From Hyphomicrobiales bacterium (GTDB lineage: Bacteria > Pseudomonadota > Alphaproteobacteria > Rhizobiales > Xanthobacteraceae), in assembly GCA_003169835.1 (NCBI GenBank), contig PNAI01000044.1, positions 20,447 through 84,446 of the forward strand: a DNA stretch of 64,000 bases. Direction: 5' to 3'. Positions 16,455 through 25,391 of this stretch are shown piece by piece. The notes beneath the pieces are model-generated. The model searched no databases. It had not been told where the DNA came from and was given only the letters and a program-made list of their open reading frames with translations. Numbering within the stretch: position 1 is the stretch's first letter; each line of letters starts with the position of its first letter. The position numbers and the translations under genes are program-made.

Positions 16455-18332
16455 ATGGTTGCCAGTACGAGTACGAGTACGAGTACGCGCGCGCGCAGGC
16501 TTGCCACGCCGCGGCTGATTGCAACGCTGGGTCTGTTCGCGCTGAGCGCGGCCTTTTTCTGCGTGATCATCGGCTATCTGCTGGTGCATCGAATCGATGA
16601 CCGCCAGGAAGCGGATAGGCGCGTGCAATTGGTCGAAGTGATCGGGGATATCCGAGCATCAGGTGCGGATGTCTCGGAGCTCGATCCGCAGTTTCTGGCC
16701 GGGCTGGAGCGCTCACTCGGGTTCAAAGACCTGCGATTTGAAGACGAGTTGGACCCAGGTCAGCGCGAGATCCAGCCGGCGCTCGATGGCGAGGGGCGTA
16801 TCCTCGGGTGGTTCACCTGGGAGCGCGACAGCACGATCAGCCAGGCATTGTCGAGGCTTTGGCCGTTGCTGCTGGCAAGCGCCATCGGCCTTGTCGGTTT
16901 TGCCGGGCTGGCGTTCTGGCAGGTTCGTCGCGCGATGCGCGAGCTGGCATTGAGCGAGCAATGGGCGTGGCAGCTTGCACACGAGGATCCGCTGACCGGC
17001 CTGCCCAATCACCGCAGGATGATCGATTTGATCGATGCCGCACTCGCCGCGCGCACGCCTGGCGAGGTAGTCAGTCTCGCCGTCATCGACATCGATGGTC
17101 TCAACGAAGTCAACGCCGTGCACGGCCGTCACATCGGCGACGCGCTGCTGGCGGATTTCGGCGAACGGCTCAAGCAGGCGGCGTCGGGGAGTGCGGGCCG
17201 GATCGGCGATGATGAATTCGCGCTTGTTCTGACCACGCCTGACGCGCAGGAAGCGTTGCACATATTCACCAACATCGCGAAGGCTTTGGCGCGGCCTTAT
17301 TGGCTCGCCGAGCAGGCCGTGCAAATCGAAACCACGATCGGAATAGCGCACGCCTTGCGCGATGGCGCCGGCCGCGACGATCTCATGCGGCGTGCAGATA
17401 TCACATTACGAGCGGCCAAGCGCAGGAATAGCTGTGGCCTGCTCGAATTCAATCCTGCACTGGACGCGGAATTTTCCGCGCGGCGCTTTATTGAACGCGA
17501 GCTTCGGCGCGCGCTGGACGACAAGACTCTCGATGTGCACTACCAGCCGATTGTGGCGGCGGATGGCGCAAGCATAATTGGCGTCGAGGCCTTGCTGCGC
17601 TGGAAGCATCCTGAGCGCGGCGATATCGAGCCCAACGTCTTCGTGCCGGTCGCGGAGCAGACTGGGCTGATTGGCAGACTCGGCGAATTCGTGTTGCGCC
17701 GCGCGCTCGCCGATGCCAAGCGCTGGCCCACGTTGTCGATTGCGGTCAATGTCTCGCCGGTGCAGATGCGCGATCCCGCCTTCGTCGGTTTGGTGTTGGC
17801 GGTGTTGGCGGAGACCCGGATCTCGCCGTCGCGCGTCGTACTCGAAATGACGGAAGGTGTGCTGATCGACAACCCCGAAGATGCCAAACGGCGTCTCGAC
17901 GCGCTGCATGCGATCGGCGTGCAATTGGCACTCGACGATTTCGGCACAGGTTATTCAAGCCTGACTTACTTGAGGCGCTACCGCTTCGACATGCTCAAGA
18001 TCGACCGGGGATTTGTGCAGGCACTTGGCCAATCGCACGAGGGCGAGGCGATCATCCGAGCTATTGTGGCGCTGGCCCGCGCGCTCGGCCTGAAAATTCA
18101 GGCTGAAGGCATCGAGACCGAGGAGCAGCGGGTGCTGCTGCGGCTCGCCGGCTGCGAAGAAATGCAGGGGTTCCTGTTCGCCAAGCCGGGTCCGCGTGAG
18201 ACGATCGACAAAATGCTGCCGTTGGCAAATGCGCCTGCCGCCGGTTTGCGGCGGGTCAAGCGCGAGAGTGTTGCGGATGCGCGCCCGCGTGCCGCTGACA
18301 GAACCAAGTCCGCTCGTCATAATGTTGCTTGA
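16455..18332 (+). CDS. Membrane GGDEF-EAL cyclic-di-GMP protein
   Basis: This is a 625-residue protein with a membrane helix near the start (ATLGLFALSAAFFCVIIGYLL), a periplasmic loop, a second helix (LLASAIGLVGFAGLAFW), a GGDEF domain and an EAL domain. The cyclase motif is degenerate (RIGDDEF), while the phosphodiesterase side looks intact: VEALLRW, NVSPVQM, DDFGTGYSSL, LKIDRGF and AEGIETEEQ. I infer a cyclic-di-GMP phosphodiesterase with a regulatory GGDEF domain. ATG 16455 follows GGTAGGT; GTG 16428 is an alternative start. Confidence 0.88.
   Translation: MVASTSTSTSTRARRLATPRLIATLGLFALSAAFFCVIIGYLLVHRIDDRQEADRRVQLVEVIGDIRASGADVSELDPQFLAGLERSLGFKDLRFEDELDPGQREIQPALDGEGRILGWFTWERDSTISQALSRLWPLLLASAIGLVGFAGLAFWQVRRAMRELALSEQWAWQLAHEDPLTGLPNHRRMIDLIDAALAARTPGEVVSLAVIDIDGLNEVNAVHGRHIGDALLADFGERLKQAASGSAGRIGDDEFALVLTTPDAQEALHIFTNIAKALARPYWLAEQAVQIETTIGIAHALRDGAGRDDLMRRADITLRAAKRRNSCGLLEFNPALDAEFSARRFIERELRRALDDKTLDVHYQPIVAADGASIIGVEALLRWKHPERGDIEPNVFVPVAEQTGLIGRLGEFVLRRALADAKRWPTLSIAVNVSPVQMRDPAFVGLVLAVLAETRISPSRVVLEMTEGVLIDNPEDAKRRLDALHAIGVQLALDDFGTGYSSLTYLRRYRFDMLKIDRGFVQALGQSHEGEAIIRAIVALARALGLKIQAEGIETEEQRVLLRLAGCEEMQGFLFAKPGPRETIDKMLPLANAPAAGLRRVKRESVADARPRAADRTKSARHNVA
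16464..16487. repeat. Four tandem AGTACG hexamers in the 5' coding end
   Basis: Four exact copies of a 6-bp unit encode a Ser-Thr run, followed at once by a CGCGCGCGC tract. Because the unit is six bases, slippage changes length by two residues without breaking the frame. Confidence 0.8.
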
Positions 18333-18368
18333 GAGCGGCCGCGGCGGCCGAACGATCGGAGGCCTGCG

Positions 18369-19541
18369 ATGATTCCGAATGTCTGGTCCGGATTCGACTT
18401 CGGCCTCGGCGCCGATGTGGATGCGTTGCGCGATAGCGTGCGTGGGTTCGCGCAAGACAAGATCGCACCGCGCGCCGACGAGATCGATCGCAGCAATACG
18501 TTTCCGCGCGATCTGTGGCCGCAGATGGGGGCGCTCGGTCTGCTCGGGATCACGGTCGAAGAAAAGTGGGGCGGGGCGGGCATGGGCTATCTCGCCCATT
18601 GCGTGGCGATGGAGGAAGTTTCGCGTGCCTCCGCCTCGATTGGACTTTCCTACGGTGCTCATTCGAACTTGTGCCTCAATCAGATCCGGCGCAACGGCAG
18701 CGAAGCGCAGAAGCGCCGCTATTTGCCGAAGCTGATATCGGGCGAACATGTCGGGGCGCTTGCGATGTCGGAGCCGGGCGCCGGTTCGGACGTGGTGTCG
18801 ATGCGCACGCGCGCCGACAAGAAGGGCGACCGCTACATTCTCAACGGCTCGAAAATGTGGATCACCAACGGGCCGATCGCCGAAACAATCGTGGTCTATG
18901 CCAAGACCGATCCGACGGCGGGCGCGCGCGGGATCACGGCGTTCCTGGTCGAGAACAAGTTTCCCGGCTTTTCCACGGCGCAGAAGCTCGACAAGCTCGG
19001 TATGCGCGGCTCCGACACCGGCGAGATCGTATTTCAAAATTGCGAGGTGCCGGAGGAGAACGTGCTGGGGGCGGTCGGCAACGGCGTCAACGTCCTGATG
19101 TCGGGGCTCGATTACGAGCGCGTGGTGCTTGCAGCCGGTCCGCTCGGTATCATGCAGGCCTGCATGGACGTGGCGGTGCCATATGTTCACGACCGCAAAC
19201 AGTTTGGCCAGCCGATCGGCCGCTTCCAGATGATGCAGGCCAAACTTGCTGACATGTACGTCACGATGAACGCGGCCAAGTCCTATGTGTATGCGGTGGC
19301 GCGCGCGTGCGATGCTGGCCGCACCACGCGCGAGGATGCGGCGGGAGCGATCCTCTACGCCAGTGAGCGCGCGACCTGGATGGCGCTGGAGGCGATCCAA
19401 TGCCTGGGCGGTAACGGCTATATCAACGACTATCCGACAGGGCGCTTGTTGCGCGATGCAAAGCTGTACGAGATCGGCGCGGGTACTTCAGAGATACGTA
19501 GGATGTTGATTGGACGAGAGATTTTTGAGAAGACGGGGTAA
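18369..19541 (+). CDS. ivd: Isovaleryl-CoA dehydrogenase
   Basis: This is a 390-residue FAD acyl-CoA dehydrogenase. Features matching the isovaleryl-CoA branch are [44 protein letters not shown] and LDYERVVLA, where the glutamate is the catalytic base of this subfamily. The end has [29 protein letters not shown]. It oxidises isovaleryl-CoA in leucine breakdown and passes electrons to ETF. The product enters pathways that meet the propionyl/methylmalonyl enzymes encoded in this window. Confidence 0.9.
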   Translation: MIPNVWSGFDFGLGADVDALRDSVRGFAQDKIAPRADEIDRSNTFPRDLWPQMGALGLLGITVEEKWGGAGMGYLAHCVAMEEVSRASASIGLSYGAHSNLCLNQIRRNGSEAQKRRYLPKLISGEHVGALAMSEPGAGSDVVSMRTRADKKGDRYILNGSKMWITNGPIAETIVVYAKTDPTAGARGITAFLVENKFPGFSTAQKLDKLGMRGSDTGEIVFQNCEVPEENVLGAVGNGVNVLMSGLDYERVVLAAGPLGIMQACMDVAVPYVHDRKQFGQPIGRFQMMQAKLADMYVTMNAAKSYVYAVARACDAGRTTREDAAGAILYASERATWMALEAIQCLGGNGYINDYPTGRLLRDAKLYEIGAGTSEIRRMLIGREIFEKTG

Positions 19542-19626
19542 CTATCAAGCAGGGATATTTTGATAGTTATTGCATTATTTGATAGGTTGTTTAACGTTAA
19601 GTCCTGTGATCAACAGGAGACCTATC

Positions 19627-20100
19627 ATGGTTACGCCCTCGGAACTCAATCGTTCAATAGAAAGTCTGCCGACGAAGTCGGCCAAAATTCGCGCGTTGGC
19701 GGCGCGAGGCATGAAACGCGCCGACATCGCTCGCTTGCTTGGCGTCCGTTATCAGCATGTTCGCAACGTGCTTGAGCACGACAAGGTTCAAAATGACGAA
19801 AGCAACGTCGGTGACGTCGGGGGTTCGTCCAGTTTGTCTGGCCAAGCTCTACCAAGCAGTTCTGTGAAACTTCGGGTTGGACCTGACGGCCGCATTGTTG
19901 TCCCGGCTGCATTTCGCGAAGCTGTTGGCGTGAAGGAAGGTGACGTGTTTTTCGCGCGGCTGGAGAACGGCGAAATCCATTTGCTGACGCCAAGAGCCGC
20001 GAGCGTGCGTGCAAGCGCGATTATACGGCAATTCGTTCCGGAAGGCGTGAGCCTTGTCGACGAACTAATTGCAGAGCGGCGGCAAGTGACTAAGCGCTAG
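19627..20100 (+). CDS. AbrB/MazE-type antitoxin with an extra N-terminal HTH
   Basis: The 157-residue protein has a helix-turn-helix-like front (ALAARGMKRADIARLLGVRYQHVRNVL, about residues 24-50), a serine-rich linker, and a C-terminal swapped-hairpin domain (VGPDGRIVVPAAFREAVGVKEGDVF). It is seven bases upstream of a PIN-domain gene, the standard antitoxin-toxin order. AGGAGA precedes ATG 19627. The extra HTH module is less usual for VapB-type antitoxins and may widen DNA recognition. Confidence 0.85.
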   Translation: MVTPSELNRSIESLPTKSAKIRALAARGMKRADIARLLGVRYQHVRNVLEHDKVQNDESNVGDVGGSSSLSGQALPSSSVKLRVGPDGRIVVPAAFREAVGVKEGDVFFARLENGEIHLLTPRAASVRASAIIRQFVPEGVSLVDELIAERRQVTKR

Positions 20101-20107
20101 CTCGAAA

Positions 20108-20491
20108 ATGAGTAGATGCGTTCTCGACTCGTCGGCGCTGCTCGCTTTCATTCACAGAGAGCCCGGCGCGGAAGCCGTGGATGAAGTTATCGGGGACGCA
20201 CTAATTTCCTCGGTCAACTTCGCTGAAGTGATTACAAAGCTTGTCACGCGCGGAAGCTCATTTGAAAGCGCGCGAATAGCGCTCGGCGTTGCGGAACCCG
20301 ATGTCATCGATTTCACCCGCTCACTTGCCGATCAGGCAGGCGGCCTCGTTGTGCGGACGCGCTCAAAGGGACTCTCGCTCGGCGATCGGGCCTGTCTTGC
20401 TCTTGCGCAGCGAGAAGGAGTTCCCGCGTTCACCGCCGATCGCGCCTGGGCATCGCTCGATATCGGTATCGAGATTCGTCTCATCCGCTGA
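20108..20491 (+). CDS. vapC: VapC-like PIN-domain toxin
   Basis: The 127-residue PIN ribonuclease has acidic residues in the expected places: LDSSALLA, SSVNFAEV, SLGDRACLAL and FTADRAW. Such toxins cut tRNA or rRNA to stop translation, and are held in check by the antitoxin encoded just upstream. RNA target unknown. The pair follows ivd by fewer than 100 bases and looks like an insertion into a core stretch. Confidence 0.87.
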   Translation: MSRCVLDSSALLAFIHREPGAEAVDEVIGDALISSVNFAEVITKLVTRGSSFESARIALGVAEPDVIDFTRSLADQAGGLVVRTRSKGLSLGDRACLALAQREGVPAFTADRAWASLDIGIEIRLIR

Positions 20492-20562
20492 TCCGCCCGC
20501 TCGTTTACCCTTCATCAACCAAAGGCGCGCATCACTGGGCCTCTGAACCACAGGGGATCGCC

Positions 20563-20907
20563 ATGATGCGCGTGCGGCTGAAGGCGGATGGACGTTTGGT
20601 GGAAATCCTGGCCGATGGGAGCGAGCGAGCGCTTCCTCCGGCGGTCGCAACTTACAAACGGCAAGTCGCGGCTCCACCGATCGTGCCCGAGGCGCCGGGG
20701 AAGCGCGATCTTGCCGGCTATGCCCGCCAGATCCGGGCAAATGTGAAACTCACGCAGGCGGAATTCGCAAGCCGCATCGGCGTGCCGATCGAGACCGTGC
20801 GCAATTGGGAGCAGGGCAAGCGCCTGCCGCGCGGTCCGGCGAGGGCGTTGCTCAAGGTGATCGAGCAAGCACCGGATGTGGCGTTCAACGTGCTGCGGCC
20901 GCGTTAG
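20563..20907 (+). CDS. XRE/HigA-like helix-turn-helix protein
   Basis: The 114-residue protein has an N-terminal beta-rich 40 residues (VRLKADGRLVEILADGSER) and a C-terminal helix-turn-helix (IRANVKLTQAEFASRIGVPIETVRNWEQGKRLPRGPARALLKVI). This layout is common for orphan antitoxins and for antitoxins of the BrnA/HigA kind, but no toxin partner is adjacent. It is co-directional with the VapBC-like pair. Confidence 0.75.
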   Translation: MMRVRLKADGRLVEILADGSERALPPAVATYKRQVAAPPIVPEAPGKRDLAGYARQIRANVKLTQAEFASRIGVPIETVRNWEQGKRLPRGPARALLKVIEQAPDVAFNVLRPR

Positions 20908-20932
20908 CGGTCTGACATTCGCAAAAAAATGA

Positions 20933-21754
20933 TTACGCTGTCGCGCGTGCCGGATGGGCGGGCCGTGCAACGCGCGTGAGTGCTACCATCACCACGAGCG
21001 TCACCAAATAGACGATGAGCTGCAGCTCAGTCGGCCGATCAGTGTACCCGATCAAGGTGTGGAGCACGCGGCCGATCAGGCTGTTCTGGGACAAGAGCCA
21101 CGAAGTGTCCCAGAGCTGCTGGCTGAGGACGGTGACGATGCCGGCAGAGTAGAGATATTGCACCGCCTGTGCCGCCATGCCGGCCGCGAGCAATGCGATC
21201 AGGATGGCGGTCACGCTGAAAATGTGCCGCAGCGGTATCGCGAGCAGGCCATAGTAGGTTAGTGCGGAAAATGCGACACCGCCAAGGATGCCGAGCAGCC
21301 CTCCGGTGAGAACCGACGCCCCCGTGGTTCCCGAGGCGAGTACGCCGTAAAGAAACAGCACGACCTCCGAGCCTTCACGCAGAACGGCCAGGCCCACCAC
21401 AATGCCGAGTGCCGCGAGCGGCCGCTTGCCGGCGCTCACTGCCGCTCCGACATCCTGCATATGGGTAACGATTTCGCGGCTGTGACGCGCCATCCAGACG
21501 TTGTGCCAGGTCAACATCACGACAGCGGTACCGAGCACGCCGGCGTTGAAGAGTTCCTGACCGGCGCCGGCAAACGCATCCGAGATCGCGCCGGCGAAAA
21601 TTGCTACCACCATCGAGCCGGCGATTCCGGCCGCAACGCCGAGCGTAACGAAGCGCTTGTTGCCGGGAATTTCGCGCGATGCCGCGAGTACGATGCCGAT
21701 GATCAGGCCGGCTTCGATGACTTCGCGAAAGACAATGACAAGCGCTCCGAGCAT
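20933..21754 (-). CDS. FTR1-family iron permease
   Basis: This 273-residue membrane protein has about seven helices and two REXXE iron-binding motifs, FREVIEAG near residue 10 and LREGSEVVLFLYG near 125, the hallmark of Ftr1/EfeU. It moves iron across the inner membrane. It is the second gene of a two-gene unit with the cupredoxin gene, two bases apart, resembling a minimal EfeUO or FtrAB system without a visible ferroxidase. Confidence 0.88.
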   Translation of the reverse strand: MLGALVIVFREVIEAGLIIGIVLAASREIPGNKRFVTLGVAAGIAGSMVVAIFAGAISDAFAGAGQELFNAGVLGTAVVMLTWHNVWMARHSREIVTHMQDVGAAVSAGKRPLAALGIVVGLAVLREGSEVVLFLYGVLASGTTGASVLTGGLLGILGGVAFSALTYYGLLAIPLRHIFSVTAILIALLAAGMAAQAVQYLYSAGIVTVLSQQLWDTSWLLSQNSLIGRVLHTLIGYTDRPTELQLIVYLVTLVVMVALTRVARPAHPARATA

Positions 21755-21756
21755 GC

Positions 21757-22095
21757 CTACTCCGCAATCACGACGCCCTTGGCGGTCGCCTCATTGAACT
21801 CGCCGATGAACGGATAGCGACCGGGGGCGAGGGGGCCGATACGAATTGTTGCCTTCGATTTGCCCGGGATCACCTTCTCAACCTTCAATTGAGGGCTCTC
21901 GAATTCCTCGGGTGTCGGGTCGTCATTGAGCACGGTAATGGTCACCCGCTTGTTGGCCGGTACGCGGACCTCCGCCGGTTCGAACATATGGTTGCGGATG
22001 ACGATGGTGATCACCGGTTCCTGAGCGGCGGCGCGGTCTGACAAGCCTGCGGCGGTCACCAGGAGGAGTGCCATCGTCGAGAATAACACGCGCAT
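21757..22095 (-). CDS. Periplasmic cupredoxin-like partner of the iron permease
   Basis: The 112-residue product has a signal peptide (MRVLFSTMALLLVTAAGLSDRAAAQ) and a single cupredoxin fold (ITIVIRNHMFEPAEVRVPANKRVTITVLNDD). The type-1 copper cysteine is absent; a histidine and several acidic residues remain. It resembles the cupredoxin domain of EfeO or of P19/FtrA-associated proteins. I infer an iron or copper delivery role for the FTR1 permease encoded directly downstream. Confidence 0.8.
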   Translation of the reverse strand: MRVLFSTMALLLVTAAGLSDRAAAQEPVITIVIRNHMFEPAEVRVPANKRVTITVLNDDPTPEEFESPQLKVEKVIPGKSKATIRIGPLAPGRYPFIGEFNEATAKGVVIAE

Positions 22096-22431
22096 GCACA
22101 GATTCCGTTACCAAGCTGATCCCAAAAACAATCTGAAGCTATTGATATGGCAAAGCTTTCGCGATGCCAGTAGATTCTATTTTAAGTATGCGAACGTCCG
22201 AGTTAAATGGCTAAGCGGCATTCCCAGATCACAATACGTCTAATCTGGGCCAGCGTACTCATCAACGATTCCCATTTTCCTTGAATTGCGATTCAAGCTC
22301 CGCAGTCCGCTTACGAAATCCTTCCGTTGCCAAGACAAGATACGTCATAGCTTGCAATGCGGGCTTAAGGACGCGTCCTGCCGCATTCTTGACTTGGAAG
22401 GGTGCGAGCTTTAAGTCCGTCTATCGCCCGC
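22096..22431. other. Intergenic region before tRNA-Asp
   Basis: This 336-base stretch is AT-richer than its surroundings and holds no convincing ORF. It must contain promoters for the iron-uptake pair (leftward) and tRNA-Asp (rightward). I see no clear Fur, Irr or RirA box. Confidence 0.35.
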
Positions 22432-22508
22432 GGGGGCGTAGCTCAGTTGGTTAGAGCGCTGCCCTGTCACGGCAGAGGCCGAGGGTTCGAGTCCCTTCGC
22501 TCCCGCCA
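22432..22508 (+). tRNA. tRNA-Asp (anticodon GTC)
   Basis: The 77-base cloverleaf has acceptor GGGGGCG pairing with CGCTCCC, D arm GCTC/GAGC, anticodon arm CTGCC-CTGTCAC-GGCAG with GTC, T loop TTCGAGT and an encoded G-CCA end. Confidence 0.96.
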
Positions 22509-22552
22509 CTTCCACACTTTAAAGACCCCTGCCATCCTGCACGCGAGCCTCG

Positions 22553-23440
22553 TCAGGCGCGCCGCTCTGTGAGCCCGAGCATCTGGCGCGCTTCGGCTGG
22601 CGTTGCGATCTGATCGCCCAGGATCTCAATAATTTTCGCTGCCTTTTCCACCAGTGCTGCGTTACTGGGCGCGAGCTTGCCCTTTTCAAGATAAATGTTG
22701 TCTTCCATGCCGACGCGCGGGTGGCCGCCGAGCAGAACTGTTTGCGCGACCATCGGGAACTGATGGAGCGAAATGCCGAACGCGAACCACACGCAGCCCG
22801 CGGGCAAAAGATTGCGCATATAGGTCATGGCCTCGGGCGTTGCCGGCTGGCCCCAGGAGATGCCGAGGCATATCTGGAACAGGCCGGGCGACTTTGCGAA
22901 GCCATTTTCGAGAAACCGTTTGGCGAGCAGCAGATGTCCAGTCTCGAAGACCTCGAGCTCGGGCAGCACGCCTGCATCCCGGATTGCGATCGCCATGGTC
23001 TGGAGGTGGGCCGGAGTGTTGATGAAAACGCGATCGCCCATGTTCAAGCTGCCCATGTCGAGGCTGCAAATATCGGGTTTGAGTTCGACGACGTGGCGCA
23101 CGCGGTCTTCCGGGCTTCGAAGCGTGCTGTCCGCGCTGGGCTTCCGCGCGTCGTCGGGGTCGTGGTTGAAACGAGCACCGGGCCCGGTGGTCAGGTTGAT
23201 GATGACGTCGGTGCCGCTCGCCTTAATCCGCTCGACCACCTCGCGGTAGAGCGCGCCGTCCATGCTGGGTTTGGTGGTCTTGGGATCGCGCACATGGATA
23301 TGCACAATCGCGGCGCCGGCCTTAGCCGCATCCACTGCAGAGGCGGCAATTTGCGCGGGCGTGACGGGAACTGCCGGATTTCGGCCGGGCGTATCCGCGG
23401 AGCCTGTTACCGCACAGGAAATCATGACCTTACGTTGCAT
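22553..23440 (-). CDS. BKACE-family beta-keto acid cleavage enzyme (DUF849)
   Basis: The 295-residue TIM-barrel protein has the family's zinc-binding and catalytic segments: ISCAVTGSADTPGRNPAVPVTPAQIA, AAIVHIHVRDP (zinc histidines), LTTGPGARF and PELEVFETGH. BKACE enzymes condense a beta-keto acid with acetyl-CoA to release acetoacetate and a new CoA ester. Substrate cannot be told. GAGGGCGAGC precedes ATG 23440. It is a single gene, convergent with tRNA-Asp. Confidence 0.9.
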   Translation of the reverse strand: MQRKVMISCAVTGSADTPGRNPAVPVTPAQIAASAVDAAKAGAAIVHIHVRDPKTTKPSMDGALYREVVERIKASGTDVIINLTTGPGARFNHDPDDARKPSADSTLRSPEDRVRHVVELKPDICSLDMGSLNMGDRVFINTPAHLQTMAIAIRDAGVLPELEVFETGHLLLAKRFLENGFAKSPGLFQICLGISWGQPATPEAMTYMRNLLPAGCVWFAFGISLHQFPMVAQTVLLGGHPRVGMEDNIYLEKGKLAPSNAALVEKAAKIIEILGDQIATPAEARQMLGLTERRA

Positions 23441-23701
23441 GCTCGCCCTCAATATGCGGCAGTGGATAGGAGTTGCCGCCTAACGCCACTTGCTAGCGAA
23501 TCTCGGCTTTGTCTGCCATTGCGGCCGCCGCCAGCTTGCCACCTTTTGTGCGCTGCGCTAAGGGTCGCGTGATCTCGCCTGCCTTAGATTCCGCACCGAT
23601 TCCGGGGGTTACATGCGTGCGGCCCGGCGCCAAAAGCTCGCCGGTGGTGAGACGCTCGATTCAGGCCGGACACATCGAGGTCCAGCCGCCAAGGAGTGGC
23701 A

Positions 23702-24067
23702 ATGGACGTGCTGCTGATGGACTATCTTCCTCTGGTCGTGTTCATCGGCGTGGCGCTGGTGCTTGGACTTGCGCTGCTGGTGGCGCCGTTCATCGTCGCC
23801 TACAAGCAGCCGGATCCGGAAAAGCTATCGGCTTACGAATGCGGTTTTAATCCGTTCGACGATGCGCGCATGAAGTTCGATGTGCGTTTCTATCTCGTCG
23901 CAATCCTCTTCATCATCTTCGACCTTGAAGTTTCGTTCCTGTTTCCGTGGGCGATCGTGTTCGGCGAGATCGGGGCCTATGGCTTCTGGTCGATGATGGT
24001 GTTTCTTGCGGTGCTTACGATCGGGTTTATCTATGAGTGGAAGAAGGGAGCGCTCGAATGGGATTGA
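23702..24067 (+). CDS. nuoA: NADH-quinone oxidoreductase subunit A
   Basis: This is a 121-residue membrane subunit with three helices and the conserved loop [32 protein letters not shown]. It is part of the proton-pumping membrane arm at the quinone-site junction and the first gene of the complex I operon. ATG 23702 was chosen because AGGAG lies five bases upstream; the GTG at 23696 overlaps that site. Confidence 0.95.
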   Translation: MDVLLMDYLPLVVFIGVALVLGLALLVAPFIVAYKQPDPEKLSAYECGFNPFDDARMKFDVRFYLVAILFIIFDLEVSFLFPWAIVFGEIGAYGFWSMMVFLAVLTIGFIYEWKKGALEWD

Positions 24068-24633
24068 GCGAACCCAAGATCATCGCGCCAGCTACGACAG
24101 GCGTTCTTGATCCGCGCACCGGCAAGCCGGTCGGCGCGGACGATGCCTTCTTTACCGGTGTCAACGCCGAACTGGCCGACAAGGGATTCCTGGTTACGGC
24201 GAGCGAAGACCTGATCGTGTGGGCGCGCACCGGCTCGCTGATGTGGATGACGTTTGGTCTCGCATGTTGCGCGGTCGAGATGATGCAGATGTCGATGCCG
24301 CGCTACGATGCCGAGCGCTTCGGCTTTGCGCCGCGCGCCTCGCCCCGGCAATCCGATGTGATGATCGTCGCCGGAACGCTCACGAACAAAATGGCGCCCG
24401 CGCTGCGCAAGGTCTACGACCAGATGCCGGAGCCGCGCTACGTCATCTCCATGGGCTCATGCGCTAACGGCGGGGGCTACTACCACTATTCCTATGCCGT
24501 CGTTCGCGGATGCGACCGCATCGTGCCGGTCGACATCTATGTGCCCGGCTGCCCGCCGACCGCCGAAGCGCTGCTCTATGGCGTGCTGCTCCTGCAAAAG
24601 AAAATTCGCCGCACCGGAACGATCGAGCGCTGA
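24058..24633 (+). CDS. nuoB: NADH-quinone oxidoreductase subunit B
   Basis: The 191-residue subunit carries iron-sulfur cluster N2, the last carrier before quinone. Ligand motifs seen are [18 protein letters not shown] and VPGCPPT. The ATG overlaps the nuoA end by ten bases, so translation is coupled. It sits at the junction of the peripheral and membrane arms with NuoD. Confidence 0.96.
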   Translation: MGLSEPKIIAPATTGVLDPRTGKPVGADDAFFTGVNAELADKGFLVTASEDLIVWARTGSLMWMTFGLACCAVEMMQMSMPRYDAERFGFAPRASPRQSDVMIVAGTLTNKMAPALRKVYDQMPEPRYVISMGSCANGGGYYHYSYAVVRGCDRIVPVDIYVPGCPPTAEALLYGVLLLQKKIRRTGTIER

Positions 24634-24667
24634 AGCGACCCACCTAAACAGGCCACCGATAAGAGTC

Positions 24668-25285
24668 ATGGACGAGACGCTGGAGAAACTGGGGTCGGAC
24701 ATTGCCGGCGCGCTTGCGGGCTCGGTCGCGGGCTTTGCGGTCACGCATGGCGAGCTGACGGTTGCGGCGTCGGCGGGCGACATCGTCAAGGTCGTGACGT
24801 TTTTACGCGATGACGAGCGATGTCAGTTCTGGAATTTTATCGATATTACGGCGATCGATTGGCCGGCGCGCGAGAAGCGCTTCGACGTGGTCTATCATTT
24901 TCTCTCGCCCAAATTGAACCGCCGCATCCGGGTCAAGATCGAAGTCGGCGAGGATGTGCCCGTGCCGTCGATCACGGGGGTGTTTATCGGGGCTGACTGG
25001 TTCGAACGCGAGGCGTATGATCTTTATGGCGTGGTGTTCGTCGGTCATCCCGACATGCGGCGGCTGCTCACTGACTATGGTTTCGAAGGCCATCCGCTGC
25101 GCAAAGATTTCCCGCTCACCGGATTTGTCGAAGTGCGCTACGACGACGAACTCAAACGCGTGGTGTACGAGCCGGTACGGCTCAACCAGGAATTCCGCAC
25201 CTTCGATTTTCTCTCGCCCTGGGAAGGCCCCGACTACGTACTACCGGGCGATGAGAAGGCCAAAGAGAGCAAGCCGGGGTCGTGA
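24668..25285 (+). CDS. nuoC: NADH-quinone oxidoreductase subunit C
   Basis: The 205-residue hydrophilic subunit of the connecting module contains the family signature [51 protein letters not shown]. The true start is ATG 24668; the longer ORF runs back into nuoB in another frame. NuoC is separate from NuoD here, not fused as in enterobacteria. Confidence 0.95.
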   Translation: MDETLEKLGSDIAGALAGSVAGFAVTHGELTVAASAGDIVKVVTFLRDDERCQFWNFIDITAIDWPAREKRFDVVYHFLSPKLNRRIRVKIEVGEDVPVPSITGVFIGADWFEREAYDLYGVVFVGHPDMRRLLTDYGFEGHPLRKDFPLTGFVEVRYDDELKRVVYEPVRLNQEFRTFDFLSPWEGPDYVLPGDEKAKESKPGS

Positions 25286-25286
25286 G

Positions 25287-25391
25287 ATGAAAGCAACGCT
25301 CAAGCCCGGGCTTACGCACCGTTTCGCCTACAAGGTGCCGCGCGCCAAGGCGCGTGTCGCTGAAAAGGTGAGAGCGGCGGGAGTTGGCTAA
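25287..25391 (+). CDS. 34-residue ORF between nuoC and nuoD, possible thioesterase remnant
   Basis: The frame starts one base after the nuoC stop and ends with its TAA overlapping the nuoD ATG (taATG). Its first half, [18 protein letters not shown], resembles the start of fluoroacetyl-CoA-thioesterase-like (FlK-type) hotdog proteins, but the remainder is a basic tail ([14 protein letters not shown]) unlike that family. I read it as either the worn stub of a thioesterase gene with a retained coupling function, or a small peptide. Evidence is position plus a short similarity only. Confidence 0.4.
   Translation: MKATLKPGLTHRFAYKVPRAKARVAEKVRAAGVG

Noticed and set aside
16464-16496. Short tandem repeats considered as a CRISPR array
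   Set aside because: Units are six bases with no spacers and lie within a coding frame; nothing resembling CRISPR repeats or cas genes is present.
17955-19400. 481-residue minus-strand ORF
   Set aside because: It is the antisense shadow of the GGDEF-EAL and isovaleryl-CoA dehydrogenase genes, with His/Arg-rich composition and no family features.
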